A stretch of DNA of 64,000 nucleotides from Pseudomonas tumuqii (lineage in GTDB: Bacteria; Pseudomonadota; Gammaproteobacteria; Pseudomonadales; Pseudomonadaceae): positions 62,001 to 126,000 of the forward strand of contig NZ_JAAOJA010000002.1 in NCBI RefSeq assembly GCF_013184545.1, given 5' to 3'. Positions within the stretch are counted from its first letter, which is position 1. Each line of letters begins with the position of its first letter. This document shows positions 56,020-64,000 of this stretch, one piece after another. The notes below the pieces were generated by a model. The model saw nothing but the letters and a program-made list of their open reading frames with translations. It was not told where the DNA came from and ran no database searches. The position numbers were made by a program, and so were the translations under genes.

Positions 56020-58164
56020 ATGCTCAGTACCGAACTCAAGTCCCAGATCCAGGGCGCCTACACGCGTTTTCTCGAAGCTAAATCGCTGAAGCCGCGCTAT
56101 GGCCAACGGCTGATGATCGCCGACATCGCCAAGGTGCTGGGGGCGATCAAGGTCGACGGGGAAGGTCGGCGTGACGGTGAACCGGCGGTGGTGGCGGTCG
56201 AGGCCGGTACTGGCACCGGCAAGACGGTAGCCTACTGCCTGGCGGCGATTCCCGTGGCCAAGGCCGCCGGCAAGCGTCTGGTGATCGCCACCGCGACCGT
56301 GGCCCTGCAGGAGCAGATCGTACACAAGGATCTGCCCGACCTGATGCGCAACAGCGGCCTGAGTTTCAGCTTCGCCCTGGCCAAGGGCCGTGGCCGCTAC
56401 CTGTGCCTGTCCAAACTCGACATGCTGTTGCAGGAGGGCCATGCGCAAAGCGCCACGGCTCAGTTGTTCGAGGAAGAAGGCTTCAGGATCGACGTCGACG
56501 AGCAGAGTCAGAAACTGTTCGTCGCCATGATGGAAAAGCTCGCCGGCAACAAATGGGACGGTGACCGCGACAGCTGGCCCGAGGAGCTGGAGGACACGCG
56601 CTGGTCGCAGCTGACCACCGATCACAGCCAGTGCACCAGTCGGCATTGCCCGAACTTCCAGCAGTGCGCCTTCTACAAGGCCCGTGAAGGCATGAGCAAG
56701 GTCGATGTGATCGTCACCAACCATGACATGGTGTTGGCCGATCTGGCGCTGGGCGGCGGTGCCGTGCTGCCCGACCCGCGGGAAACCCTCTATGTGTTCG
56801 ACGAAGGTCATCACCTGCCGGACAAGGCAATCGGTCACTTCGCCCATTTCACCCGCTTGCGCTCGACCGCCGATTGGCTGGAACAGACCGCGAAGAACCT
56901 CAGCAAGCTGCTGGCCCAGCATCCGTTGCCGGGTGACCTGGGGCGCCTGATCGAGCAGGTGCCCGAGCTGGCGCGGGAGATCAAGACCCAGCAACAGTTC
57001 ATGTTCAGCGCCTGCGAGCAGGTGGCCGAATTCAAACCCGGCGAAGACATGCAGGGTCGCGAACGACCGCGTCATCGTTTCGTCGGCGGCCAGGTGCCGG
57101 AGCACCTGCGCGAGCTGGGCAGCGAGTTGAAGAAGGGCTTTTCCAAACTGTCCGACCTGTTCACCGGGGTGACCGAAAAACTCAAGGAAGCCATGGATGG
57201 CGAGGCCACCATCGGTATCGCCAGTCATCAGGCCGAGGAGTGGTACCCGCTGTTCGGCAGCCTGCTGGCGCGAGCCCATGGCAGTTGGGAGCTGTGGCTG
57301 GCCTTCACCGCCGAAGACCCCGAAGACAGCCCTCCGATGGCACGCTGGCTGACCCTGGCCGACAGCGGCGCGTTGTTCGACATCGAAGTCAACGCCAGTC
57401 CGATCCTCGCCGCCGAAACCCTGCGGCGCAACCTGTGGAATGTAGCTTATGGCGCCCTGGTGACCTCGGCTACCCTGACCGCGCTGGGTACCTTCGACCG
57501 CTATCGGATGCGTGCCGGCCTGCCCAAGGTGGCGGTGACCTCCGTGGTGCCGAGCCCTTTTCATCATGCCGATGCCGGTGTCTTGCGGGTGCCGAACCTG
57601 AATGCCGATCCGCGCGATGCGGTGGCGCATACCGCGGCGATCATCCGCGATCTGCCCGCGCTGGTGGCAGGCTCGCGCGGCACCCTGGTGTTGTTCTCTT
57701 CGCGCAAGCAGATGCAGGACGTGTTCGAGGGCCTGGAACGCGATTGGCGCAAGCGGGTGTTCATCCAGGGCAACCTGTCCAAGCAGGAAACCCTCAACAA
57801 ACACAAGGCGCGGGTCGACAGCGGGGAGGACAGCGTGTTGTTCGGCCTGGCCAGTTTTGCCGAAGGCGTCGACCTGCCTGGTGCCTATTGCGAGCACGTG
57901 GTGATCGCCAAGATCCCCTTCGCCGTGCCGGATGATCCGGTGGAGGCGGCATTGGCCGAGTGGATCGAGGCGCGCGGCGGCAACCCGTTCATGGAAATCG
58001 CCGTACCCGACGCTTCGCTGCGCCTGGTCCAGGCCTGCGGACGTTTACTGCGTACCGAAGAGGACCGCGGCACCATCACCTTGCTCGACCGGCGGGTGGT
58101 GACCCAGCGTTATGGCAAGGCAATTCTCAATGCCTTGCCACCCTTTCGCCGGGAAATCAGCTAG
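56020..58164 (+). CDS. dinG: ATP-dependent DNA helicase DinG
   Basis: A 714-residue superfamily 2 (XPD-like) 5'-3' helicase that resolves R-loops and G-quadruplexes. Walker A is GTGTGKTVAYCL. An Fe-S insert has cysteines in YLCLSKLD and CTSRHCPNFQQCAFYK. The DEAH-type box is DEGHHL, and the late motif QACGRLLRTEEDRG is intact. The ribosome site before the ATG at 56020 is weak. It is divergent from the CopD-like gene with 116 bp between. Confidence 0.95.
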   Translation: MLSTELKSQIQGAYTRFLEAKSLKPRYGQRLMIADIAKVLGAIKVDGEGRRDGEPAVVAVEAGTGTGKTVAYCLAAIPVAKAAGKRLVIATATVALQEQIVHKDLPDLMRNSGLSFSFALAKGRGRYLCLSKLDMLLQEGHAQSATAQLFEEEGFRIDVDEQSQKLFVAMMEKLAGNKWDGDRDSWPEELEDTRWSQLTTDHSQCTSRHCPNFQQCAFYKAREGMSKVDVIVTNHDMVLADLALGGGAVLPDPRETLYVFDEGHHLPDKAIGHFAHFTRLRSTADWLEQTAKNLSKLLAQHPLPGDLGRLIEQVPELAREIKTQQQFMFSACEQVAEFKPGEDMQGRERPRHRFVGGQVPEHLRELGSELKKGFSKLSDLFTGVTEKLKEAMDGEATIGIASHQAEEWYPLFGSLLARAHGSWELWLAFTAEDPEDSPPMARWLTLADSGALFDIEVNASPILAAETLRRNLWNVAYGALVTSATLTALGTFDRYRMRAGLPKVAVTSVVPSPFHHADAGVLRVPNLNADPRDAVAHTAAIIRDLPALVAGSRGTLVLFSSRKQMQDVFEGLERDWRKRVFIQGNLSKQETLNKHKARVDSGEDSVLFGLASFAEGVDLPGAYCEHVVIAKIPFAVPDDPVEAALAEWIEARGGNPFMEIAVPDASLRLVQACGRLLRTEEDRGTITLLDRRVVTQRYGKAILNALPPFRREIS

Positions 58165-58246
58165 CCGGTTGTGCGGGTTCCCACGTGCACGCCGGGCTGG
58201 AACAATGCGCGGCAGATTGCAGATTCCCCAGACCAAGGAGCCGCCT

Positions 58247-59392
58247 GTGCAGATTCAGGGCTATTTCGACCTCAAGTTCGAGGCGCTCAAGGACGCCTTT
58301 GCCGCCTTGTTCGACGACCCGCAGGAGCGGGGTGCCGCGCTCTGCGTGCAGATCGCCGGCGAGACGGTGCTGGATATCTGGGCCGGGGTGGCCGACAAGG
58401 ACGGTCAGCAGGCTTGGCACAGCGACACCATCCTCAACCTGTTTTCCTGCACCAAGCCCTTTACCGCCGTGACTGCATTGCAACTGGTCGGCGAGGGCAA
58501 GCTCGAGCTGGACGCGCCCGTGGCCCGCTATTGGCCGGAGTTCGCCGCCGCCGGCAAGGAAAAAATCACCCTGCGTCATTTGCTCTGCCATCAGGCCGGG
58601 CTGCCAGCATTGCACCAGACGCTGCCGGCCGAGGCCTTGTACGACTGGCAGACGATGACCCACGCACTGGCGGCCGAAGCCCCTTGGTGGCGACTCGGCG
58701 AGGGACATGGTTATGCGCCCATCACCTACGGCTGGCTGGTTGGTGAACTGTTGCGGCGTAGCGAGGGCCGCGGGCCGGGTGAGTCGATAGTCGCGCGCAC
58801 CGCCAAACCTCTGGGCCTGGACTTTCATGTCGGCCTGGCCGATGAAGAATTCGACCGGGTGGCGCATATCTCCCGCGGCAAGGGCAATCTGGGTGACGCC
58901 GCCGCCCAGCGCCTGCTCAAGGTGATGATGAGCGACTCGGCAGCCATGAGCACGCGCGCCTTCACCAACCCGCCGTCGATCATGACCAGCACCAACAAGC
59001 CGGAGTGGCGGCGCATGCAGCAGCCGGCGGCCAACGGTCACGGCAACGCGCGCAGCCTGGCCGGCTTCTACAGCGGCCTGCTCGACGGCCGCCTGCTGGA
59101 GAGCGAGCTGCTCGACGAGCTGACCCGCGAGCACAGCGTCGGCGACGACAAGACCCTGCTTACCCGCACACGCTTCGGCCTGGGCTGCATGCTCGACCAG
59201 CCGCAGGTGGCCAACGCGACCTACGGCCTCGGCGCCAAGGCCTTCGGCCATCCGGGTGCGGGCGGTTCCAGCGGTTTTGCCGATCCGGAACGCGATGTGG
59301 CGTTTGGCTTCGTGGTCAACAATCTGGGACCGTTCGTCTTGATGGACCCTCGTGCGCAGAAACTTGCGCGTGTTTTGGCAGATTGTTTGTAG
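58247..59392 (+). CDS. beta-lactamase-fold serine hydrolase (esterase-like)
   Basis: A 381-residue class C beta-lactamase-type hydrolase of the EstB/PBP4* kind. The nucleophile motif SxxK is SCTK (in LNLFSCTKPFTAVTALQ), and a late HPGAGGSSGFADPE replaces KTG. Translation starts with GTG 7 bases after AAGGAG. It has no signal peptide, so it is cytoplasmic and probably an esterase rather than an antibiotic-resistance enzyme. It follows dinG, as recalled in P. aeruginosa. Confidence 0.86.
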   Translation: MQIQGYFDLKFEALKDAFAALFDDPQERGAALCVQIAGETVLDIWAGVADKDGQQAWHSDTILNLFSCTKPFTAVTALQLVGEGKLELDAPVARYWPEFAAAGKEKITLRHLLCHQAGLPALHQTLPAEALYDWQTMTHALAAEAPWWRLGEGHGYAPITYGWLVGELLRRSEGRGPGESIVARTAKPLGLDFHVGLADEEFDRVAHISRGKGNLGDAAAQRLLKVMMSDSAAMSTRAFTNPPSIMTSTNKPEWRRMQQPAANGHGNARSLAGFYSGLLDGRLLESELLDELTREHSVGDDKTLLTRTRFGLGCMLDQPQVANATYGLGAKAFGHPGAGGSSGFADPERDVAFGFVVNNLGPFVLMDPRAQKLARVLADCL

Positions 59393-59488
59393 GAAGCTCG
59401 GCTAAACTCCCAGCATATTAGGGTTGTTTTAATTGTTCATACCGGCCATTACCGGTTTCTTTTGACTGTCTTCGTATGTGGATAACCA

Positions 59489-60142
59489 ATGTTCGCCAAT
59501 AAATCCCTCGCCTTCGTCCTGTGTCTGCTCCTTGCCGGTTGCGCCGGCACCGAGAAGAGCAAGAAGCCACTCGCGGTTGCCATGCCGAGTCCGAAAGTCA
59601 CCAAGGCCTGGCTCGACGATTACGAACCGCGCGTGCGTGAGGCGATCAAGGACAGCCATTTCGAACTGGAGCGACGCGAGAATCTGCTGGTGGTAACGGC
59701 GCCGGTGCAGGGTACCTTCAATCCGGACCGTCCATTCATGCTGCTGCCGGTGACCCTAGGGCCGATCAGTCGGGTTGCCAAATTGCTGGAAAGCGACAAT
59801 GACATCGGCGTGCTGGTGATCGGTCATGCCGACAGCAGTGGCGCCGCTGCGGCCAACCGCGAACTGAGCCATGAGCGCGCGCGGGCCTTTACCGCGATCT
59901 TCCGGTTGAGCGGGTTGAAGCAGAACCGCCTGATGGTCAAAGGTATGGGCTCGGACATGCCGCGTGCGGCCAATGACAGCGTCGAGGGTCGTGCGCTCAA
60001 TCGGCGGGTGGAAATCCTGCTGACTTCAAAAGACACCATGCAGGCGCTGGTCGCCAAGTACAGCCAGCCGGCTCCGGCCGCGGCGCTGGTCGCCGTTGGC
60101 GGCAAGCCGCAAGACAGTGCCGATGCGGTGCCGGGCAAGTAG
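59489..60142 (+). CDS. OmpA-family lipoprotein (third)
   Basis: A 217-residue lipoprotein with lipobox LAGC near residue 18. It has a linker and an OmpA-like domain in its second half (IGVLVIGHADSSGAAAANRELSHERARA ending NRRVEILLTS), then an Ala/Pro-rich tail. It is less like the two tandem copies at 52.7-54.2 kb than they are to each other. It is followed closely by pdxH. Confidence 0.85.
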   Translation: MFANKSLAFVLCLLLAGCAGTEKSKKPLAVAMPSPKVTKAWLDDYEPRVREAIKDSHFELERRENLLVVTAPVQGTFNPDRPFMLLPVTLGPISRVAKLLESDNDIGVLVIGHADSSGAAAANRELSHERARAFTAIFRLSGLKQNRLMVKGMGSDMPRAANDSVEGRALNRRVEILLTSKDTMQALVAKYSQPAPAAALVAVGGKPQDSADAVPGK

Positions 60143-60216
60143 ATCCTTGCCCTGGATCAAGTCAAGTCAGGCGTGTCCGGGTAAGCTAGGCAGCCTCCGT
60201 TCCCGAGGGCTTTTTC

Positions 60217-60864
60217 ATGACCCAGACCCTGGCCGATATGCGCCGCGACTATACCCGTGATGGCTTGAGCGAGGCGCAGGCGCCGGCCGAGCCATTCAGC
60301 TTGTTCAAGCAATGGTTCGCCGATGCGGTGAAAACCGAACAACCTCCGGTCGAGCCCAATACCATGACCCTGGCCACCGTAGATGCTGAGGGTCGCCCGC
60401 ATTGCCGGGTGCTGCTGCTCAAGGGCTTGGACGAGCGCGGTTTCACCTTCTTCAGCAACTACGACAGCGCCAAAGGCGAGCAATTGGCTGCCAGACCCTA
60501 TGCGGCCATGACCTTCTTCTGGCCGAGCCTGGAGCGTCAGGTGCGCATCGAAGGGCGGGTCGAGCGCGTCACTGCGGCCGAGTCCGATGCCTATTTCCAG
60601 GTGCGTCCGCTGGGCAGTCGCCTGGGCGCCTGGGCTTCGCCGCAGAGCCGGGTGATCAAGGACCGCGCCGAGCTGGAAAGCCTGCTGGCGCAAGTCGAGA
60701 AACGCTTTCTCGATCAGGCACCACACTGTCCGCCACATTGGGGCGGTTATCGTCTGCTGGCCGAGCGTGTCGAGTTCTGGCAGGGCCGTAGCAGTCGCCT
60801 GCATGATCGCCTCGACTATCGCCTGCACCGCGATGGCTGGAGTCGTGAGCGGCTGGCGCCCTGA
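60217..60864 (+). CDS. pdxH: pyridoxamine 5'-phosphate oxidase
   Basis: A 215-residue FMN enzyme making pyridoxal 5'-phosphate. It has the start [12 protein letters not shown], the FMN-site run [21 protein letters not shown] and the C-terminal [13 protein letters not shown] that binds substrate. It supplies the cofactor used by aminotransferase-type proteins. Start at ATG 60217; upstream CGAGGG is a moderate ribosome site. Confidence 0.96.
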   Translation: MTQTLADMRRDYTRDGLSEAQAPAEPFSLFKQWFADAVKTEQPPVEPNTMTLATVDAEGRPHCRVLLLKGLDERGFTFFSNYDSAKGEQLAARPYAAMTFFWPSLERQVRIEGRVERVTAAESDAYFQVRPLGSRLGAWASPQSRVIKDRAELESLLAQVEKRFLDQAPHCPPHWGGYRLLAERVEFWQGRSSRLHDRLDYRLHRDGWSRERLAP

Positions 60865-61012
60865 TTATTGAGAGGCGCTCGATAGTTTCACAGCCGCTGA
60901 GGTGGATGTGATCGGTTGATATGGGGCGCCTGCGGGCGCCTCGCTGTTTTTGAGCGGTGCAGGCAGGTTGCGCTGCAGCGCCGCATGTCTGTCGGTGCAG
61001 GCTCTCTTTCCC

Positions 61013-61249
61013 TCAGGGCGCTCGGTAATGGGCAGCCGCGCGTTCCAGCCAGGCGTGCAGTTCGCGGCGTTTAACCTTGCTGGCCTGGGCTTCGGCCAGG
61101 CGCTGGAGCATATAGTCCTTCTTCGCGGCGTCCTTGCCGGCCATCGACAAGGCCAGGTCGCGGTCGGCCCAGCGCTTGATGCGCACGAACAGCCACCAGT
61201 GGAAATAGAGCCCGGCGCAGGTCAGGCTGGCGATGATGAAATAATCCAT
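61013..61249 (-). CDS. small membrane protein of unknown function
   Basis: A 78-residue protein with one N-terminal helix (about 4-24, IIASLTCAGLYFHWWLFVRI) and a cytoplasmic basic helical part (LQRLAEAQASKVKRRELHAWLE). AGGAAA lies before the ATG at 61249. No family assigned. It is convergent with pdxH. Confidence 0.72.
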   Translation of the reverse strand: MDYFIIASLTCAGLYFHWWLFVRIKRWADRDLALSMAGKDAAKKDYMLQRLAEAQASKVKRRELHAWLERAAAHYRAP

Positions 61250-61397
61250 GGGTGTTTCCTCCTGCGTCGAAGCCTAACCGATAGCCTAAGCTGACTAAAG
61301 CAGACAGGTTGTCGCGCGCGGTTTTTCCGAGGGCAGGATGACAGTTGCGTACTTTGCCGGTCTAATGAGCCCTATATTGCAAACGGAGGCGGTTCTC

Positions 61398-61862
61398 ATG
61401 CGTAAGCCAGTTGCGTTGGTTACAGTTTTTACGGCATTGGCTCTGACCCTGGGTGGTTGTGCGTCCAGCCTCACGGGTGACAGCTATTCGCGCGATGAAG
61501 CCCGCGCGGTACAAACGGTGCGCATGGGGACTATCGAATCGCTGCGGCCGGTGAAGATCGAGGGCACCAAGACGCCGATCGGCGCCGGTGCCGGTGCGGT
61601 GGTGGGGGGCGTGGCCGGTAGCGGTGTCGGTGGCGGCCGCGGCAGTGCTGTCGCGGCGGTCATCGGCGCGGTGGCCGGTGGCCTGATCGGCGCCGCGACC
61701 GAAGAGGGCTTCACCCGCACCCAGGGCGTGGAAATCACCGTGCGAGAAGACGACGGCACCATGCGCGCCTATGTACAGGCCGTCGAAGAGAATCAGGTCT
61801 TCCGGGTTGGTCAGCGTGTACGGATCATGACCGTCAACGGCACCAGCCGCGTCGCCCCGTAA
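61398..61862 (+). CDS. glycine-zipper (SlyB/PcpA-like) outer-membrane lipoprotein
   Basis: A 154-residue lipoprotein with lipobox LGGC near residue 21 and a glycine-zipper segment (about 63-95, GAGAGAVVGGVAGSGVGGG then IGAVAGGLIGAATE). The C-terminal part ends VRIMTVNGTSRVAP. This is the Slp/SlyB 2TM layout, related to envelope-stress lipoproteins. ATG at 61398 with CGGAGGCGG before it. It ends in a terminator. Confidence 0.85.
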   Translation: MRKPVALVTVFTALALTLGGCASSLTGDSYSRDEARAVQTVRMGTIESLRPVKIEGTKTPIGAGAGAVVGGVAGSGVGGGRGSAVAAVIGAVAGGLIGAATEEGFTRTQGVEITVREDDGTMRAYVQAVEENQVFRVGQRVRIMTVNGTSRVAP

Positions 61863-61871
61863 TCCATGCTC

Positions 61872-61905
61872 AAGCCGGATCGGCGTCAGCTGATCCGGCT
61901 TTTTC
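61872..61905 (+). terminator. intrinsic terminator after the lipoprotein gene
   Basis: AAGCCGGATC / GATCCGGCTT with a 10-base loop, followed by TTT. It lies 10 bases after the stop codon. Confidence 0.85.
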
Positions 61906-62014
61906 GTGTGCGTCATTCAAGGGTTTTTACCCTGTTGCCTGGCGACCGCTAGAGTCAGACAATCTCGCGGGTTGCGATTTTAGTAATACTTCTATTCGTA
62001 ACACTGCATCGATA

Positions 62015-62033
62015 GAAATGGATAATCATGAAA
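62015..62033. promoter_or_regulatory. weak Fur-like box
   Basis: The stretch contains GATAATCAT, identical to the centre of the Fur consensus, with 13 of 19 positions matching overall. It lies in the AT-rich region 240 bases before mrpA. The match is weak on one side. Confidence 0.25.
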
Positions 62034-62274
62034 TAATCCTGCGCCGACAAAGGCTTAGCAGGTTCTAGTCGGAGTAGGCGAGCGCCGGTTGAGTCATCTT
62101 CCAGGCAATGCTCGTTGGCCTTTCAGGTCATGCAGCAGGCGTAGACCTGTCAATACAATAAGGCGCGCCAGCCATTATGAGGGTGAATCCGCGTCATGCG
62201 GCTGGCGTAGCAGTTTGGACGCTAAGCGTCGGTCATGACCTGGCCGGCGGACATGCAAAAAAGGGGTTCTGTGT

Positions 62275-64000
62275 ATGGCGCTTGCGCTAATTGTCGCCTT
62301 GCCATTCTTGGGGATGATCCTGCCACTGCTGGCGGATCGATGGGGGCGCTCCGCCTGCTCGGTGGCGGCGGGACTGGCACCGATGCTGGCCTTGATCCTG
62401 TTGTTGGCGCAACAATCGTCGGTGTTTGCCGGTGAGCTGGTCAGGGTCAAGCTGAGCTGGTTGCCATCGCTGGGGCTGAACCTGAGCTTGCGCCTGGATG
62501 GCCTGGGTTTTCTGTTTGCCTTGCTGATTATCGGCATTGGCCTGCTGGTGATTCTCTACGCCCGTTACTACCTGGCGAAACAGGAGCCGATGGGGCGTTT
62601 CTTCGCGTTCCTGCTGCTGTTCATGGGTTCCATGCTCGGCGTGGTGCTGTCGGAAAACCTGCTGCTGATGCTGATGTTCTGGGAGCTGACCAGTCTCTCG
62701 TCGTTCCTCCTGATCGGCTTCTGGAGTGGTCGCTCGGATGCCCGCACCGGCGCACGCATGGCCCTGGCTATCACCGGTGGCGGCGGCTTGGCGCTGTTCG
62801 CGGGGATCCTGCTGATCGGCCATATCGCCGGCAGCTTCGAGCTGTCGCAGGTGCTCGCGGCCGGTTATGCGATTCGTGCCCATGAGCTGTATCCCCTGGC
62901 CCTGGTGCTGGTACTGCTCGGGGTGTTCACCAAGTCGGCGCAGTTTCCCTTCCACTTCTGGTTACCCCATGCGATGGCGGCGCCGACCCCGGTTTCGGCT
63001 TATCTGCACTCGGCGACCATGGTCAAGGCCGGGGTGTTTCTGCTGGCGCGGCTGTACCCGGCGCTGGCCGGTTCCGAGTGGTGGTTCTACCTGGTCAGTA
63101 TCACCGGTCTGGTGACCCTGCTGGTTGGCGCCTGCATGGCCCTGTTTCAGCATGACCTCAAGGGTCTGCTGGCTTACTCGACCATCAGCCACCTGGGCCT
63201 GATCACCCTGCTGTTCGGCCTGGATACCCGTCTGGCGACGGTCGCGGCGGTGTTCCATATCATCAACCACGCGACCTTCAAGGCTTCGCTGTTCATGGCC
63301 GCAGGGATCATCGATCACGAGACCGGCAGCCGCGATATGCGCCGAATCAACGGCATGTGGAAGTACATGCCGCATACGGCGATGCTGGCGATGGTGGCGG
63401 CCTCGGCGATGGCCGGGGTGCCCTTGCTCAATGGCTTCCTGAGCAAGGAGATGTTCTTCAGCGAGACCCTCAACCAGCACCTGCTCGGCAGCTTCAACTG
63501 GGTGATTCCGGCGGTGGCGACCCTGGCCGGGGTGTTCTCGGTGGCCTATTCGCTGCGCTTTATCCACGACGTGTTCTTCAACGGCGAGCCGATCAACCTG
63601 CCGAAGTTCCCGCCCCACGAGCCGCCGCGTTACATGAAGGTGCCGGTGGAGATCCTGGTGTTCCTCTGCCTGCTGGTCGGCATAGTGCCGGCTTACACGG
63701 TGGCACCGCTGCTCGCCGTGGCGGCGACGTCGACCCTGGGGGGAGGCTTGCCCGAGTACAGCCTGGCGATCTGGCATGGATTCAATCTGCCGTTGCTGAT
63801 GAGCTTCATCGCCCTGTTCGGCGGGGTGCTCGTCTACTTCTTCCGCCAGCCGCTGTTCCGCTGGTATGCCGGATTGCCGAGCATGGATGCCCGCTTGCTG
63901 TTCGAACAGGGCATGTTGCTCCTGGTGCGGGTCTGCGTGGCGATCACCAAGCGCCTGGAAAACGGTTCGTTGCAACATTACCTGGCGTTGCTGTTGGGCG
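62275..64000 (+). CDS. mrpA: Mrp Na+/H+ antiporter subunit A, partial
   Basis: The first 575 codons of a large membrane subunit of the Mrp/Sha Na+(K+)/H+ antiporter, cut by the right edge. It belongs with the complex I NuoL-type proteins: proton-channel motifs such as FWELTSLSSFLLIG, the conserved Lys/His region VFTKSAQFPFHFWLPHAMAAPTPVSAYLHS split over helices, and HDLKGLLAYSTISHLGLITLL. ATG at 62275 follows AAGGGG at a long spacing. MrpA normally heads a six- or seven-gene operon; the rest lies beyond the window. It supports alkaline and salt tolerance. Confidence 0.93.
   Translation, partial: MALALIVALPFLGMILPLLADRWGRSACSVAAGLAPMLALILLLAQQSSVFAGELVRVKLSWLPSLGLNLSLRLDGLGFLFALLIIGIGLLVILYARYYLAKQEPMGRFFAFLLLFMGSMLGVVLSENLLLMLMFWELTSLSSFLLIGFWSGRSDARTGARMALAITGGGGLALFAGILLIGHIAGSFELSQVLAAGYAIRAHELYPLALVLVLLGVFTKSAQFPFHFWLPHAMAAPTPVSAYLHSATMVKAGVFLLARLYPALAGSEWWFYLVSITGLVTLLVGACMALFQHDLKGLLAYSTISHLGLITLLFGLDTRLATVAAVFHIINHATFKASLFMAAGIIDHETGSRDMRRINGMWKYMPHTAMLAMVAASAMAGVPLLNGFLSKEMFFSETLNQHLLGSFNWVIPAVATLAGVFSVAYSLRFIHDVFFNGEPINLPKFPPHEPPRYMKVPVEILVFLCLLVGIVPAYTVAPLLAVAATSTLGGGLPEYSLAIWHGFNLPLLMSFIALFGGVLVYFFRQPLFRWYAGLPSMDARLLFEQGMLLLVRVCVAITKRLENGSLQHYLALLLG

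Larger units (their letters stand above)
61863..62274 (+). other. long upstream region of mrpA
   Basis: 412 bp with the terminator at its start. From about 61975 to 62040 the DNA is markedly AT-rich, the likely core promoter of the antiporter operon, and includes a Fur-like stretch. The remaining 200 bp before the ATG has no coding region and may be a leader RNA. Confidence 0.5.

Overview
The window is high-GC DNA from a gammaproteobacterium, almost certainly a Pseudomonas of the P. aeruginosa side of the genus. The evidence is the protein content (GlpD/GlpR/GlpK, ArgF, GrxD, Bfr/Bfd, RNase T, PyrC, MotY, ArgG, GloA, the Rsx/Rnf complex, MetG, Mrp/ApbC, Dcd, NadE, a QuiP-like acylase, DinG, PdxH, MrpA), the gene order, and the intergenic repeats typical of pseudomonads. 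Comparisons with P. aeruginosa or P. putida order come from memory, not from an alignment. No rRNA, tRNA, CRISPR array, prophage or transposase gene was seen.

Left accessory part (about 0.2-12.6 kb): a LysR regulator diverges from a catabolic cluster of ureohydrolase (agmatinase/guanidino-acid hydrolase family), aldehyde dehydrogenase, a 57-residue membrane protein, an NCS1 permease and a choline-dehydrogenase-like GMC flavoprotein. Together these could import a guanidino alcohol or aldehyde, oxidise it to the acid and split off urea. A MocR-type regulator, a TIM-barrel sugar isomerase-like protein, an MFS transporter and a secreted alpha/beta hydrolase follow.

Glycerol and envelope part (12.8-20 kb): glpD and glpR on the minus strand face ybaK and glpK on the plus strand. 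A 210-bp MITE-like element with 14-bp terminal repeats and a CTAA target duplication lies between glpR and ybaK, and no glpF is present. A periplasmic PilJ_N-domain protein and a porin follow.

Conserved housekeeping part (20-46 kb): PhzF-like protein, orphan ABC ATPase plus argF, an orphan molybdopterin oxidoreductase, grxD, bfr, bfd, a 2-Cys peroxiredoxin, pyrC-rnt, motY, argG, gloA, then rsxABCDGE-nth reading leftwards (rsxC carries long tandem repeats), metG facing away from mrp, a cold-shock gene, dcd and nadE.

Right part (46.5-64 kb): a QuiP-like lipoprotein acylase, a run of small genes of unknown function (DUF2489, His-rich SEC-C protein, LEA14-like lipoprotein, YchJ, DUF6231), two tandem OmpA-like lipoproteins, a DUF1145 protein overlapping a collagen-like secreted protein, a CopD-like protein, dinG, a beta-lactamase-fold esterase, a third OmpA-like lipoprotein, pdxH, a glycine-zipper lipoprotein and the start of an Mrp Na+/H+ antiporter, cut by the window edge.

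The signals most worth following are the guanidino-type catabolic cluster with its tiny membrane partner, a 16-bp perfect hairpin that buries the Shine-Dalgarno of the second OmpA-like gene, the MITE-like element at a rearranged glp locus, and a terminator-like hairpin in the porin leader.
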